Of a stretch of DNA of 64,000 nt, positions 28,002 through 36,633 are shown piece after piece. The translations under genes and the position numbers were made by a program. Positions within the stretch are counted from its first letter, which is position 1. Every line of letters starts with the position of its first letter. The stretch covers positions 124,001 through 188,000 of the forward strand of contig JABTUD010000002.1 of NCBI GenBank assembly GCA_015075555.1. Reading direction: 5' to 3'. Source of the DNA: Thermoflexaceae bacterium. GTDB taxonomy: Bacteria > Chloroflexota > Dehalococcoidia > Tepidiformales > Tepidiformaceae. The notes below the pieces were generated by a model. It worked only from the letters and a program-made list of their open reading frames with translations. It was not told the origin of the DNA and did no database searches.

Positions 28002-29111
28002 CTAGATCTCCAGCATCTGGGCGACGCGCTCGCGGTGGTAGTCGCCATCGCCCCAGAAGAGCTCGGCGCGCTTCTGGCGGCGGAAGAACAGCTGGATGAC
28101 GTAGTCCTTGGTGAAGCCGATGCCGCCGTGGATCTGCTGGCCATGGGCGACCACGCGGCGGCTCGCGTCGCTGCACCAGGCCTTTGCCATTGCCGTGTCG
28201 ATGTTCTGCGAGTCTTCGTTTTCGCTGGTCGCCCAGGCAGCCTTGTACATGATGAAGCGCATGCCGTCGACATCGGTGACCATGTCGGCGGCCTTGTGCT
28301 GGATGGCCTGGAACGAGCCGATGGGGCGGCCGAACTGGACGCGCTCCTTGGCGTAGTTGACCGAGATTTCGAAGTCCTTCTGGGCGAGGCCCACGAGGTA
28401 GGCGCATTCGAGGTTCGTGGCCATGTTGCGAAGGCGCGAGGCCGTGGTGTCGTCCATATCGATGACATCCGCTGCGGCCACCTTCACGTCCTTGAAGACG
28501 ACCTCAGCCTGCTTGTCGCTGGCGATGGTCTTCAGAACGGTGACGGAGATGCCCGGCTGGTCGCGCGGCACGATGAAGGTGCTGAGCCGGCCATCGGGCT
28601 TCCAGGCGACAACGTGCAGGTAGTCGGCGACGGCCGCGTCGGGAACGAAGAGCTTGGTGCCGTTGAGGACGAAGTCGCTGCCGCTGGCGGCGGCCTTCAT
28701 CTCGATGCCGGCGCGGTCCCAGCGGCCGCTGGGCTCGGTGATGGCGTAGGTGTGGATGGCGCTACCGTCGGCGATCTTCGGCAGGTACTTCTGCTTCTGA
28801 GCGTCGGACCCGGCCAGGATGAGCTCGGCGGCGCAGACGGCGTTGGGGATGAAGGGCCCGGGCACGAGAGCGCGGCCGAATTCCTCGACAAGGACGCAGA
28901 GGTCGAGGAAGGAGAAGCCGGCGCCGCCCTGTGCCTCGGGGATCATGAGCCCCTGCCAGCCAAGGTCGGCCATCTTCTTCCAGAGAGCGGGGCTGTAGCC
29001 CTTCTCGTCCTCTTCCATCGCCCGGACGTGCTCTTCCGGACACTCCTTTTCCAGGAACTCCCGGGCGGAGTTCTTGAGCAGTTCTTGTTCTTCGCTAAGG
29101 CCGAGGTCCAT
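28002..29111 (-). CDS. acyl-CoA dehydrogenase
   Basis: 369 residues of the acyl-CoA dehydrogenase fold: MDLGLSEEQELLKNSAREFL N-terminal helix, EAQGGAGFSFLDLCVLVEEFGRAL, YAITEPSG flavin loop and C-terminal QIHGGIGFTKDYVIQLFFRR. The latter is the FadE-type ending rather than the GLP type of the dehydrogenase at 14272-15442. Electrons would pass to an ETF. The start has AAAGGGA upstream. The physiological acyl-CoA cannot be told. Confidence 0.9.
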   Translation of the reverse strand: MDLGLSEEQELLKNSAREFLEKECPEEHVRAMEEDEKGYSPALWKKMADLGWQGLMIPEAQGGAGFSFLDLCVLVEEFGRALVPGPFIPNAVCAAELILAGSDAQKQKYLPKIADGSAIHTYAITEPSGRWDRAGIEMKAAASGSDFVLNGTKLFVPDAAVADYLHVVAWKPDGRLSTFIVPRDQPGISVTVLKTIASDKQAEVVFKDVKVAAADVIDMDDTTASRLRNMATNLECAYLVGLAQKDFEISVNYAKERVQFGRPIGSFQAIQHKAADMVTDVDGMRFIMYKAAWATSENEDSQNIDTAMAKAWCSDASRRVVAHGQQIHGGIGFTKDYVIQLFFRRQKRAELFWGDGDYHRERVAQMLEI

Positions 29112-29300
29112 TAAGAGCTAGTCCCTTTCCACTGTGTGCGGGCTTGGAGCGTGGCGAACTGGCCACGGACGTACCCGGGTCGTGGGCGGGATTCTAACAC
29201 GATGTTTCGCCGCAAGCGAACAAGCGCGGTCGCCGGTCCGGGACGGGAAAAGAAGTTGACGCGGCAAATATCATTGGTGAAGGCCGGTCAAGGGGCGAGG
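29112..29300. other. divergent intergenic region
   Basis: Upstream region shared by the acyl-CoA dehydrogenase (minus) and the small LuxR-HTH gene (plus). No clear promoter hexamers or operators were recognised. Confidence 0.4.
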
Positions 29301-29310
29301 CCCCCCCCCC
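29301..29310 (+). repeat. homopolymeric C10 tract
   Basis: Ten consecutive C, 28 bases before the start of the LuxR-HTH gene, in a position where slippage could alter promoter or leader length. Confidence 0.9.
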
Positions 29311-29337
29311 GCCGACGACGGAGTCTGGAGGGATTCA

Positions 29338-29649
29338 ATGGACACAGAGAGCCACGACGGCTTCGCCTGGGAGCGCATCACCTTTTCTCGAGCGAAGGTG
29401 CTTCGAGAGATTGCCGACGGCCGCACCGAGAGGGAGGTGGCGGTTGGATTGCAGGTGGCATACAGCACCGTCCGCAGCCATATCGCGGAGCTGAAGGGGC
29501 TGACCGGGTGCCACGACGTGCGAGAAATGGGGCGCTGGTGGCGGAACAACCGGGAAGACTGGCTGGACTGGTGCAAGCGCGAGGCGGGATGCTCCCCGGA
29601 AAGAGAGGCCGGGCCGCAGGGTGAAAACGGTACTGGCGGTATCTGGTAA
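29338..29649 (+). CDS. small LuxR/GerE-type HTH protein
   Basis: 103 residues with a GerE-like helix-turn-helix: VLREIADGRTEREVAVGLQVAYSTVRSHIAELK, matching the family's ...A.G.s..EIA..L..s..TVk.Hi...k. There is no receiver or ligand domain and the C-terminal half is Trp-rich and acidic. Likely a DNA-binding regulator of the following exported proteins. The start follows GGAGG. Confidence 0.7.
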   Translation: MDTESHDGFAWERITFSRAKVLREIADGRTEREVAVGLQVAYSTVRSHIAELKGLTGCHDVREMGRWWRNNREDWLDWCKREAGCSPEREAGPQGENGTGGIW

Positions 29650-29720
29650 CCAGCGGCGGCCTGGTTCTACCTTTACCGGACGACAGGTGGGAATCCTGCT
29701 GCCACGGGAGGGGGATCCGA

Positions 29721-29912
29721 ATGACTGTCCAGGACCAGCGCGGTTCGGTGGAGCGCCGGGACGTCACCCCACTGGACAGTCGTGCCATGGCAAGGCGGTG
29801 GCACCGGCCATCGCTGGAAGCGGCCTCGCCGCATTCTGCGAACACCCCGGACATGACCGTGCCCCCCGAGATGAAGATGTCGCGACCAGGAGGCCTGGCA
29901 TGCGGTTGTTAG
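29721..29912 (+). CDS. possible small leader ORF
   Basis: 63 codons with a strong GGGAGGGGGA ribosome site before its ATG; it overlaps the start of the secreted protein by 13 bases, a pattern of translational coupling. The product (Arg/Ser/Pro-rich) matches nothing known, so it may be only a leader. Confidence 0.3.
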   Translation: MTVQDQRGSVERRDVTPLDSRAMARRWHRPSLEAASPHSANTPDMTVPPEMKMSRPGGLACGC

Positions 29913-30451
29913 GGCGCCTTCACCCAATGCCCACGGCAGGCCCTGCCCTGGCAGCAATCGCAGCCTCGGTGCTGTTGCTGGGATTCCTGAGCACGAACCA
30001 GCTGGCGTCGGCGTACACCTACACCACGCCGGGCTACTACCTGTCCGAGTACGATGGAGACAACGAGGCCTACAGCTACCACACGGTGCAGTACGGTAAC
30101 TGGGATTGCCTGGGGAGTCTCTGTTCCATCCCCGTTTTCGGGATGCTCCAGTACGTCAATGTTTGGTACACGACGGAGTCATTCTCGTGCTGGTATCAGG
30201 AAGTCTTCACGTTCTACGTGTACAATTGGAGGGCAGCAAACAGGACGATCGACTACTACTCCACGCCGTTTTATAACTTGCAGTATACGTGGGGGTATGC
30301 CGACAGCTTTAGTGGAGATCAGTCCCAGATTGTCTCCATCGGAGATGAATCCACGGAGTGCTATCTGTTTGGAGCGGGTGGAGGTCTCCACTTCGTGAGT
30401 GGCATCGTCCGCAATTCATCCAGCGCCTACACGGGCTCTTACGGGTGGTGA
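29900..30451 (+). CDS. secreted Tyr-rich protein of unknown function
   Basis: 183 residues from the ATG at 29900 (AGGAGG upstream). A signal peptide runs to about ASAYTYTT. The mature part is very rich in Tyr, Ser and aromatic residues (PGYYLSEYDGD, YNLQYTWGYADS) with four Cys that could form disulfides. GC is lower than in its neighbours, suggesting acquisition. It ends 1 base before the next gene, so the two form a unit. No family recognised. Confidence 0.6.
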   Translation: MRLLGRLHPMPTAGPALAAIAASVLLLGFLSTNQLASAYTYTTPGYYLSEYDGDNEAYSYHTVQYGNWDCLGSLCSIPVFGMLQYVNVWYTTESFSCWYQEVFTFYVYNWRAANRTIDYYSTPFYNLQYTWGYADSFSGDQSQIVSIGDESTECYLFGAGGGLHFVSGIVRNSSSAYTGSYGW

Positions 30452-30452
30452 C

Positions 30453-31712
30453 ATGATGACGCAGCGGCTCTCGCCGATGGCCCGGTCCCGATTGTGGAGA
30501 CCTGCTGTTGTGTGGACAGTGGTCGTGGTGGCAGCCCTCGCACTCGGCATTGCAGGCGCTCTCGTGTTCAACCAATCGTCGCCGCCGCCGCCTGCGGCGC
30601 CCTTCAACGAGATCGAGCAGTCCGCCTCGGCCACCGGGCAGGGAGTGACCATCGAAGCGCTCGGTGCATCGTTCTCGGGCACCGAAACGATCCTGCGGCT
30701 TCGCCTCACGGTCGAGGATGAGAAGGCGATCCTGGACCAGATCGGCGCTGACGGCCCCGTCCGGCGCGTGCTGCTGTCGGGCACCGGCTACTCTGGCCCT
30801 TTCGATGGGAGTCCAATGACCTCGGCCGCGAGCCGGACCGGTGAGGTGCTGGTCCACCTGCCGCCCCTTCGGACGAACGGAACCTACGACGGAACAGTGG
30901 AACTGCGCATCTCCGAACTGAGCGTTCAGCTTGGCCACGGGCCTGGCGTCTTGCACGGGGAGTGGACGCTCGCATTGAAGGGGCCTGCCGTCGCCGACGC
31001 AGCGCAGCAGCTACGCGTGGAGTCCCTTGCATCGCCGGACCTGGTCGTTGCCGGTGGCAGGGCGACCATCACCGGCGTGCGCTCGCGATCCGAGACCCGC
31101 ATTTCGATTTCGCTCCCGGCGGGGACACTGATGCTCTCCCAGCCACTGCTCGAGGTAGACGGGGACCGGCTCGCGCCCCGGTCGTTCAACGCCGAGAAGG
31201 GGCAGGCGGTCGCGTCGTTTCCCGCAACTGGCTTCGGCCGGCCGATCGTCCTGCGCCTCGGCGCAATTGCGGTGGCCGGCGAAGGGGAGACGACGGCATT
31301 CGTCCTGAACATCGAGGAGTTGCTGTGGCGCGTGGGCGAGGCCGGGGAGTTCGAGATACCGGCTGGCGTGGTTCTCGACGGACAGCAGGACCTGCTCCTT
31401 GGGGGCGAGCAAGGCAAGTATGGCGATCGCCCATGGGTTGGCCTGGCCGTTCGAGGCAACTGGCACCCCGCCAATGGTCAGCCGATGATCACCGATGCGA
31501 GCGGCTCCGCTGTCGAATTGGCGCACGTCCAGGTGGGCTACCAGAAGGATGCGAACGGAAACATCCTCGAGGGCACCACGGCGATCGGCTTCTTCGTGGA
31601 CGGAGATGTCGGCCTGAGCCGGCTGACGATCGTGCTGGGGCCACGATCGGCGATCGACCCGGCGTCGCATTCGGCAACCCTGATCCCCATGCCCGGCCAG
31701 GCAGGGGACTGA
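30453..31712 (+). CDS. membrane-anchored extracellular protein of unknown function
   Basis: 419 residues from the first of two ATGs at 30453. An N-terminal membrane helix (about residues 17-38) is followed by a large outside beta-rich region with Pro-rich stem (SSPPPPAAPF). Segments such as VTIEALGASFSGTETILRLRLTVED look like repeated beta-sandwich strands. The stop lies right after a GGGG run. Beyond it another frame encodes a membrane helix and basic tail, so the natural protein may be longer (see 31702-31869). Confidence 0.55.
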   Translation: MMTQRLSPMARSRLWRPAVVWTVVVVAALALGIAGALVFNQSSPPPPAAPFNEIEQSASATGQGVTIEALGASFSGTETILRLRLTVEDEKAILDQIGADGPVRRVLLSGTGYSGPFDGSPMTSAASRTGEVLVHLPPLRTNGTYDGTVELRISELSVQLGHGPGVLHGEWTLALKGPAVADAAQQLRVESLASPDLVVAGGRATITGVRSRSETRISISLPAGTLMLSQPLLEVDGDRLAPRSFNAEKGQAVASFPATGFGRPIVLRLGAIAVAGEGETTAFVLNIEELLWRVGEAGEFEIPAGVVLDGQQDLLLGGEQGKYGDRPWVGLAVRGNWHPANGQPMITDASGSAVELAHVQVGYQKDANGNILEGTTAIGFFVDGDVGLSRLTIVLGPRSAIDPASHSATLIPMPGQAGD

Positions 31713-31869
31713 GAGGCGGCTCTCCCCTGCCGATTCGCAAGACTGGATCCTGGTCGCGGGATTGTTGCTGGCTGCACTCGGCTCGCTCGCTTTCCTCGGC
31801 GTCTTCCTGGCCGCGCAGCAGTCACGCCGGGCCGGGAGGTCGCGTGTCCGCTCTGCAGCCGGCACCTGA
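31702..31869 (+). other. membrane-helix plus basic tail in the +1 frame after a stop
   Basis: In the +1 frame overlapping the end of the preceding gene, an open stretch with no usable start codon encodes WILVAGLLLAALGSLAFLGV then AQQSRRAGRSRVRSAAGT and a stop. This is the form of a C-terminal anchor. A one-base indel in the GGGG at 31704-31707 would fuse it to the upstream protein. Confidence 0.5.
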
Positions 31870-31911
31870 CGAGGCGGCCTGGTTTCGTCGCAGTCAAACG
31901 CAGGCGATGTC

Positions 31912-33261
31912 TCAGGGAGTCTGCCGCCGCGCGATGCGCCCACCCCAGCGGAACCATTCGATATCGCCGCCGGGGCCCCGGAGAAACTCCCCGCGGTCAC
32001 CCTCATAGGGGAAGTCGAGGGCCACCACGCGCCCGGGCGCCGTGAACCCCAGCCTCACGGGCGGAACGGGCAGCGGCCTGAGCGCCTGGTCGCCAACGGC
32101 GCGGTCGGCCGAGCGGAGTTCTTCCAGGACGAGGCCGCCGTTGGCCGTGATCTCAAGGTCGCTCAGGACGGCCGAGTACTTGCCGGCGTACTCGGACAGC
32201 GATCCCTCTTCACACGTCAGAAGAGCGGGAGGGGGCTCGCGCAGGCCAAGAAGCTGGTCGAGCGTCGCTGCCGTGACCGCACGGTGGAGCTGCCGGCCGC
32301 GGTCGGCATTGGTGAGCACGCCGACCGCGAAATCGTGCGAGGGAACGAGGATGAGCGACGCCTGCTGCCCATTGGTGGAACCACCGTGCTGGACCGTGCG
32401 AACGCCCGCAATATCGCGCAGTTGCCAGGCGATGCCCGTTGCATCGGCGAAACACCCGGCCTCTGTCGTCGGTGACTGCATCGCTGCGAGAGACGCGGCA
32501 GCGAGAATGCGCGTGCCGTCCTCCGCCCTCCCATCGCCAAGGTGGAAGCGGGCGTAGCGGAGCAGGTCGGCCATGCATGTGACGACGCCCCCGGCGGGGG
32601 AGGTGCTCCGAAACGTCGCCCAGGGACGCGCTACCTTCGGGCCATCCTCGGTGACGATATGCCCCGAGGCGACGCGGTAGGTGATGAGGTCATCGTTGTG
32701 GAAGTAAGTGCGATTCATGCCGAGCGGCCTGAAGACCGTGTCCCGGACGACAGTTTCAAATGGCTGGCCGGTCACGATCTCCATCACCCGGCCGGCGACG
32801 TAGAAGCCGGCGTTGTTGTAGGACCAGGTAGCGCCCAGGGGAGTGAGTTGTGGCGATCTGGCCATCTTCGCCACTATTCGCTCGATCGCGTCGTCGCCCT
32901 TTCCGGTGTCGCGGAAGTAGTCGCCAACCCAACCGCCGGTGTGGTTCAAGCAGTTGAGGAGAGTCGCGCGCTCCGCGGCATCCTCATCCTGGAGGCGAAA
33001 CTCCGGAAGGTACGTCCGGACCCGCTCCTCAAGGGCGAGCTTCCCCTGCTCGACGAGTTGCATCACGGCGGTGGCGGCGAAAGTCTTCGAAATCGACCCG
33101 GCGTGGAAGAGGGTGGTCTCATCGACCGGGAGGGGGTGGTCGGCATTGGTGATGCCGAAGGCGGCGGTTGAGGCCTGGTTGCGGTGCCAGACGCCGAGGG
33201 CGGCACCCGGCACCTGGAGCCGGGCCATACTGTCCCGGACCAGTGCCGAGAGGCGTGTCAT
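31912..33261 (-). CDS. serine hydrolase of the beta-lactamase class C / esterase family
   Basis: 449 residues from the ATG at 33261 (GTG at 33279 is an alternative; the open frame further upstream is spurious). Motifs of the class C fold are SxxK as HAGSISKTFAATA, YxN as WSYNNAGFYVAG and the third motif HGGSTNG. A C-terminal beta-barrel-like domain of about 100 residues follows (EYAGKYSAVLSDLEI). Such proteins are esterases, peptidases or amidases more often than true beta-lactamases. No signal peptide seen. Confidence 0.88.
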   Translation of the reverse strand: MTRLSALVRDSMARLQVPGAALGVWHRNQASTAAFGITNADHPLPVDETTLFHAGSISKTFAATAVMQLVEQGKLALEERVRTYLPEFRLQDEDAAERATLLNCLNHTGGWVGDYFRDTGKGDDAIERIVAKMARSPQLTPLGATWSYNNAGFYVAGRVMEIVTGQPFETVVRDTVFRPLGMNRTYFHNDDLITYRVASGHIVTEDGPKVARPWATFRSTSPAGGVVTCMADLLRYARFHLGDGRAEDGTRILAAASLAAMQSPTTEAGCFADATGIAWQLRDIAGVRTVQHGGSTNGQQASLILVPSHDFAVGVLTNADRGRQLHRAVTAATLDQLLGLREPPPALLTCEEGSLSEYAGKYSAVLSDLEITANGGLVLEELRSADRAVGDQALRPLPVPPVRLGFTAPGRVVALDFPYEGDRGEFLRGPGGDIEWFRWGGRIARRQTP

Positions 33262-33317
33262 TTCATGATCAGTGTCCACAGGCAGGGAGCATACACGCGT
33301 TGCCGCGGTAGCTGGAA

Positions 33318-33632
33318 CTACGCCCGCGGCAGTCCAAGGCCGCGCGTGGCAATGATGTTGCGATTCACCTCGCTGGTGCCGCCCGCGATGGTGTAGCTGG
33401 GAGCGGCGAGGGCCCACCTTTCCAGGCGGCCCCTGAGCGGCGCGTATGGCGAACCCGGCTCGACCTGGCCCGCAATGCCCGCGATGCGAATGCCCATGAT
33501 CCCCATCTGGCGTTGCAGCTCGGTGCCGAACACCTTGGAGATTGAAGCCTCGTAGTTCGGCATGAAGTCGCCCGCATCGGCGGCGGCAGCCGCTGCTGCC
33601 ATCCTCGCGGCGGCGATGGCATCGCTCCGCAC
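33318..33632 (-). pseudogene. C-terminal fragment of an acyl-CoA dehydrogenase
   Basis: 104 residues ending in the textbook TSEVNRNIIATRGLGLPRA and containing FMPNYEASISKVFGTELQRQ, i.e. only the last quarter of an acyl-CoA dehydrogenase. A stop codon lies directly before its first codon (GTG) and no N-terminal domain follows upstream in any frame. It is a truncated relic, probably from deletion or insertion at the edge of the accessory region. Confidence 0.8.
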
Positions 33633-34203
33633 TCAGGGTAGGCCGCCGGGGCAGACGCCTCCATCGAGCCCGGCGACAGTGCCCGCCGGCGGCACTCAGG
33701 CGGCAACGTTCGAAGGTGTACCTGCGGGCGTGGACCTCAGAGGGCGCCGGATTCGACAACTGGCTTCGAAGTGAGTCGCGAAGGGCTGAGGACAGCGCCG
33801 GCGACTCATTGACCCCCCGATGAGAAACCACCGGCAGGTCGTGCGATCCCCTCGGCCCGGCAGTTTGAACCATCTGGCATGCTGCCTTCATCACGGTCGG
33901 ACACTACATTTGGGCTCCTGGAGTGGGCAGGCAGTCGTTACAGCCTTCTCCATGGCAAGTCGATTGGCCCGGCCCCGGCGGCCGGGGGAGTGGAGAACGA
34001 TGGCCACCAACAGGGGTGACCGAATCATCCTGCGCCGACCGCTGCGGACCTTCGTGCGCCGGGGTTTGCTGGCAACGGAGACAGACGTGCGGGATGGATG
34101 GCTCGGTGTTTCCACACGTCACACAGTCTCCGAGGAATCGAGGCAGTAAGTCCGGGACGCGGGGCCTGTGAGGCGTTCGTCCTGGTCTCAAGCGAGGACT
34201 TGC
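33633..34203. other. gap without recognisable gene
   Basis: About 570 bases between the dehydrogenase relic and the fused CoA-transferase. Open stretches exist on both strands but have no recognisable product. It may contain the breakpoint of the accessory region. Confidence 0.5.
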
Positions 34204-36600
34204 ATGGGTGCGTTGCGTGGGATTCGAGTATTGGAGCTGGGTAGCGGGAAGGCCCTTGCATATGCAGGCAAGCTCCTGCGCGACCTCGGCGCGGACGTGG
34301 TCAAGATCGAACCCGTATCCGGCGACCCTCTGAGGTCCGTTGCAGCGCGAGCCAGGGCCGGCGAAACCGAGCCCCAGGGCGGCCTTTTTGCCTACCTTAA
34401 TGCCGGAAAGCGAGGGTTCTGTGCGGACCTGGCCAGCGACGGATTCGGGTCCATCACGGAGTTGCTCCAGGGAGCGGACGTGCTTCTCCATTCGTTCACC
34501 CCGGGGGAAGCCGCAAGATGCCGCCTGGACCCGCACGAGACGGTGTCGACGTATCCAGGCATGGTTGTGACTGCAGTCACAACGTTCGGGTGGGAAGGTC
34601 CCTACGCGAATTGGCGAGGATACGCGATCCAGGCTCAGGCCGGGTCGGGAGTAGCCATCCGAACAGGCCGCCCCGGCCTGCCACCGCTCGTTTCGCCCAT
34701 GGACCAGGTTGAGCTTCAACATGGTGCAGTCCACGCTGCGGCTGCAACAATATTGGCAATCCTCCACCGCAACCAGACAGGTCGCGGCCAATTCGTCGAT
34801 ATCTCCACCCTGGAGAGCGTCACATTGGCGGTCTCCGGATTGACGTTTCCGAACGTCCTGTACGGGGGCATGCCTCCCCCCGGTCGCACTGGGCGTCATT
34901 TTGGGCCCGCGCAATGGGGGATCTTCGAGACGCGAGACGGCTTCTTCGATGTTCTCACTCTCGTTGACAGGCAGTGGCGCGACTTCGTGCGCCTTATGGG
35001 CGAACCATCATGGGCCAATGTACATCCATACAACACCGTTGCTCGTTCCCTGTATGGTGTCCTCTCCGAAGAGGAGATAGAAACCTGGCGACATGGGCTG
35101 GCCGACTGGTTCGCTTCTCGAACGAATGCCGAGATCTGGGAAGCGACGCGAGCCGCCAAGATCCCCTTTCAGCCTGTCCAGACCATGGGGGATGTTGTTG
35201 ACTCAGAGCATGCTCGAGAACGAGGCCTGATAGTCAGCCTGAAAGGAGTTGTCCCGGAACTACGAGTTCCCAGGTCGCCATTCATCATGTCTCAGACACC
35301 AGTCGAGCAACCGGGACCGCCGCCGTTGCCGTCCGTAGCACAGCCGGCCTGGATGCCTGTGGCAGACCAGGACAATGCACTTCCAAGTCCACCGCTACAT
35401 CTGCCTGGCGATCAACTTCCTCTGCATGGCCTTCGCATCATAGACCTGACCCAGGTTTGGGCCGGGCCCCTGCTGGTCCGTTACCTTGCTGACTTTGGCG
35501 CCGAAGCAATCCTGGTGGAGACAGAAAAGCGACCGAGGACGATCTCGATCGCCGGCCAGGACAGCGAGTCTCTTGCGAACTGCGAGTCGATCTATCGCAA
35601 CAGGAAGTCCCTTCTTCTTGACTTGACGAAGCCCGAAGCCAAAGACCTGTTCAAGCGCCTCCTGGCTACTGCCGACGTCCTGGTCGATAACTTCGCGCCG
35701 CGCGTTATGCCGGGCCTGGGTTTGGCGTACGAAGACCTGGCTGCCGAGAACCCCGGATTGGTGATTGTGGCGCTATCAGCAACGGGACGCACCGGACCAT
35801 GGTCCGACCTGTTGACGTACGGGCCCACGCTCACAGCGCTCTACGGCGTCAAGCACCTGACAGGGTACCCCCCGGACGACCTGGTTGAGGATGTCGCCGA
35901 CCTTGACCCGGTGTCCGCTGGATACGGCGCGCTGGCCGTCCTTGCCGCCCTGCATCATCGCGCTCGAACGGGACAGGGCCAGATCATCGAGATTGCACAG
36001 GGCGAACTTGCGCTCGCCGGGCTTGCTGAAGCGGTGATCGAATGGACCTGGAATCACCGGGATGCCGGCCCGCAGGGGAACGGCCATCGCTTCCTTGCGC
36101 CGCACGGGGTGTACCCGTGCAGCGGCACCGACCAGTGGATTGCCATCGCTTGCGGGGATCAGTCCGAGTGGCAAGCTCTCGCGTCAGTCGCCCAACACCA
36201 GGAGTGGCTGACCGACAGGCGGTTTGCTTCGAGGGAGCACCGGCTTGAGAACGCTGCAGTGTTGGACTCGCTCATCGCGGAATGGACCTGCCAGCATGAT
36301 CGCTACGAGCTGACGAAGGTGTTGCAGGAAGCCGCGGTCGCGGCGCTCCCGGTGATGGACATCCTGGACATCGTTTCTGACGAGCACCACGGTGCACGCC
36401 GCCGCCACTTCCGAACAGATGATAGTCATCCGGGAGCGGAGATTTTTGACACGCATCCATGGCACCTGTCTGCTGCATCACCAGCTCTACGCCGCCCTGT
36501 CCCTCAACCAGGGGCAGACTCTGACCACATTCTCAAGGAGATCCTTGGCCTGACAGATGAAGAGATACACGCGTATCGCCAGAAGGGGGTCCTGGAATAG
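34204..36600 (+). CDS. fused double CaiB/BaiF CoA-transferase
   Basis: 798 residues: two family III CoA-transferase units in one chain, starting GIRVLELGSGKALAYAGKLL and, at about residue 410, GLRIIDLTQVWAGPLLVRYL. Both have GADVVKIE/GAEAILVE and the TGxGQ turn. Aligned by eye with formyl-CoA transferase, the second half keeps the catalytic Asp (DPVSAGYGALAVLAAL), but the first half has no Asp there (LQHGAVHAAAATILAIL). So probably only the C-terminal half is catalytic. Followed closely by EtfB and EtfA, in an acyl-CoA catabolic context. Less GC-rich than core genes. Confidence 0.88.
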   Translation: MGALRGIRVLELGSGKALAYAGKLLRDLGADVVKIEPVSGDPLRSVAARARAGETEPQGGLFAYLNAGKRGFCADLASDGFGSITELLQGADVLLHSFTPGEAARCRLDPHETVSTYPGMVVTAVTTFGWEGPYANWRGYAIQAQAGSGVAIRTGRPGLPPLVSPMDQVELQHGAVHAAAATILAILHRNQTGRGQFVDISTLESVTLAVSGLTFPNVLYGGMPPPGRTGRHFGPAQWGIFETRDGFFDVLTLVDRQWRDFVRLMGEPSWANVHPYNTVARSLYGVLSEEEIETWRHGLADWFASRTNAEIWEATRAAKIPFQPVQTMGDVVDSEHARERGLIVSLKGVVPELRVPRSPFIMSQTPVEQPGPPPLPSVAQPAWMPVADQDNALPSPPLHLPGDQLPLHGLRIIDLTQVWAGPLLVRYLADFGAEAILVETEKRPRTISIAGQDSESLANCESIYRNRKSLLLDLTKPEAKDLFKRLLATADVLVDNFAPRVMPGLGLAYEDLAAENPGLVIVALSATGRTGPWSDLLTYGPTLTALYGVKHLTGYPPDDLVEDVADLDPVSAGYGALAVLAALHHRARTGQGQIIEIAQGELALAGLAEAVIEWTWNHRDAGPQGNGHRFLAPHGVYPCSGTDQWIAIACGDQSEWQALASVAQHQEWLTDRRFASREHRLENAAVLDSLIAEWTCQHDRYELTKVLQEAAVAALPVMDILDIVSDEHHGARRRHFRTDDSHPGAEIFDTHPWHLSAASPALRRPVPQPGADSDHILKEILGLTDEEIHAYRQKGVLE

Positions 36601-36633
36601 AGTGGCTGATAATGTTTCGTCGTGTGGGTGGGT

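Noticed and set aside
33262-33894. Long N-terminal extension of the serine hydrolase
   Set aside because: The extension overlaps the dehydrogenase relic on the same strand and has low-complexity Arg/His-rich text without homology.
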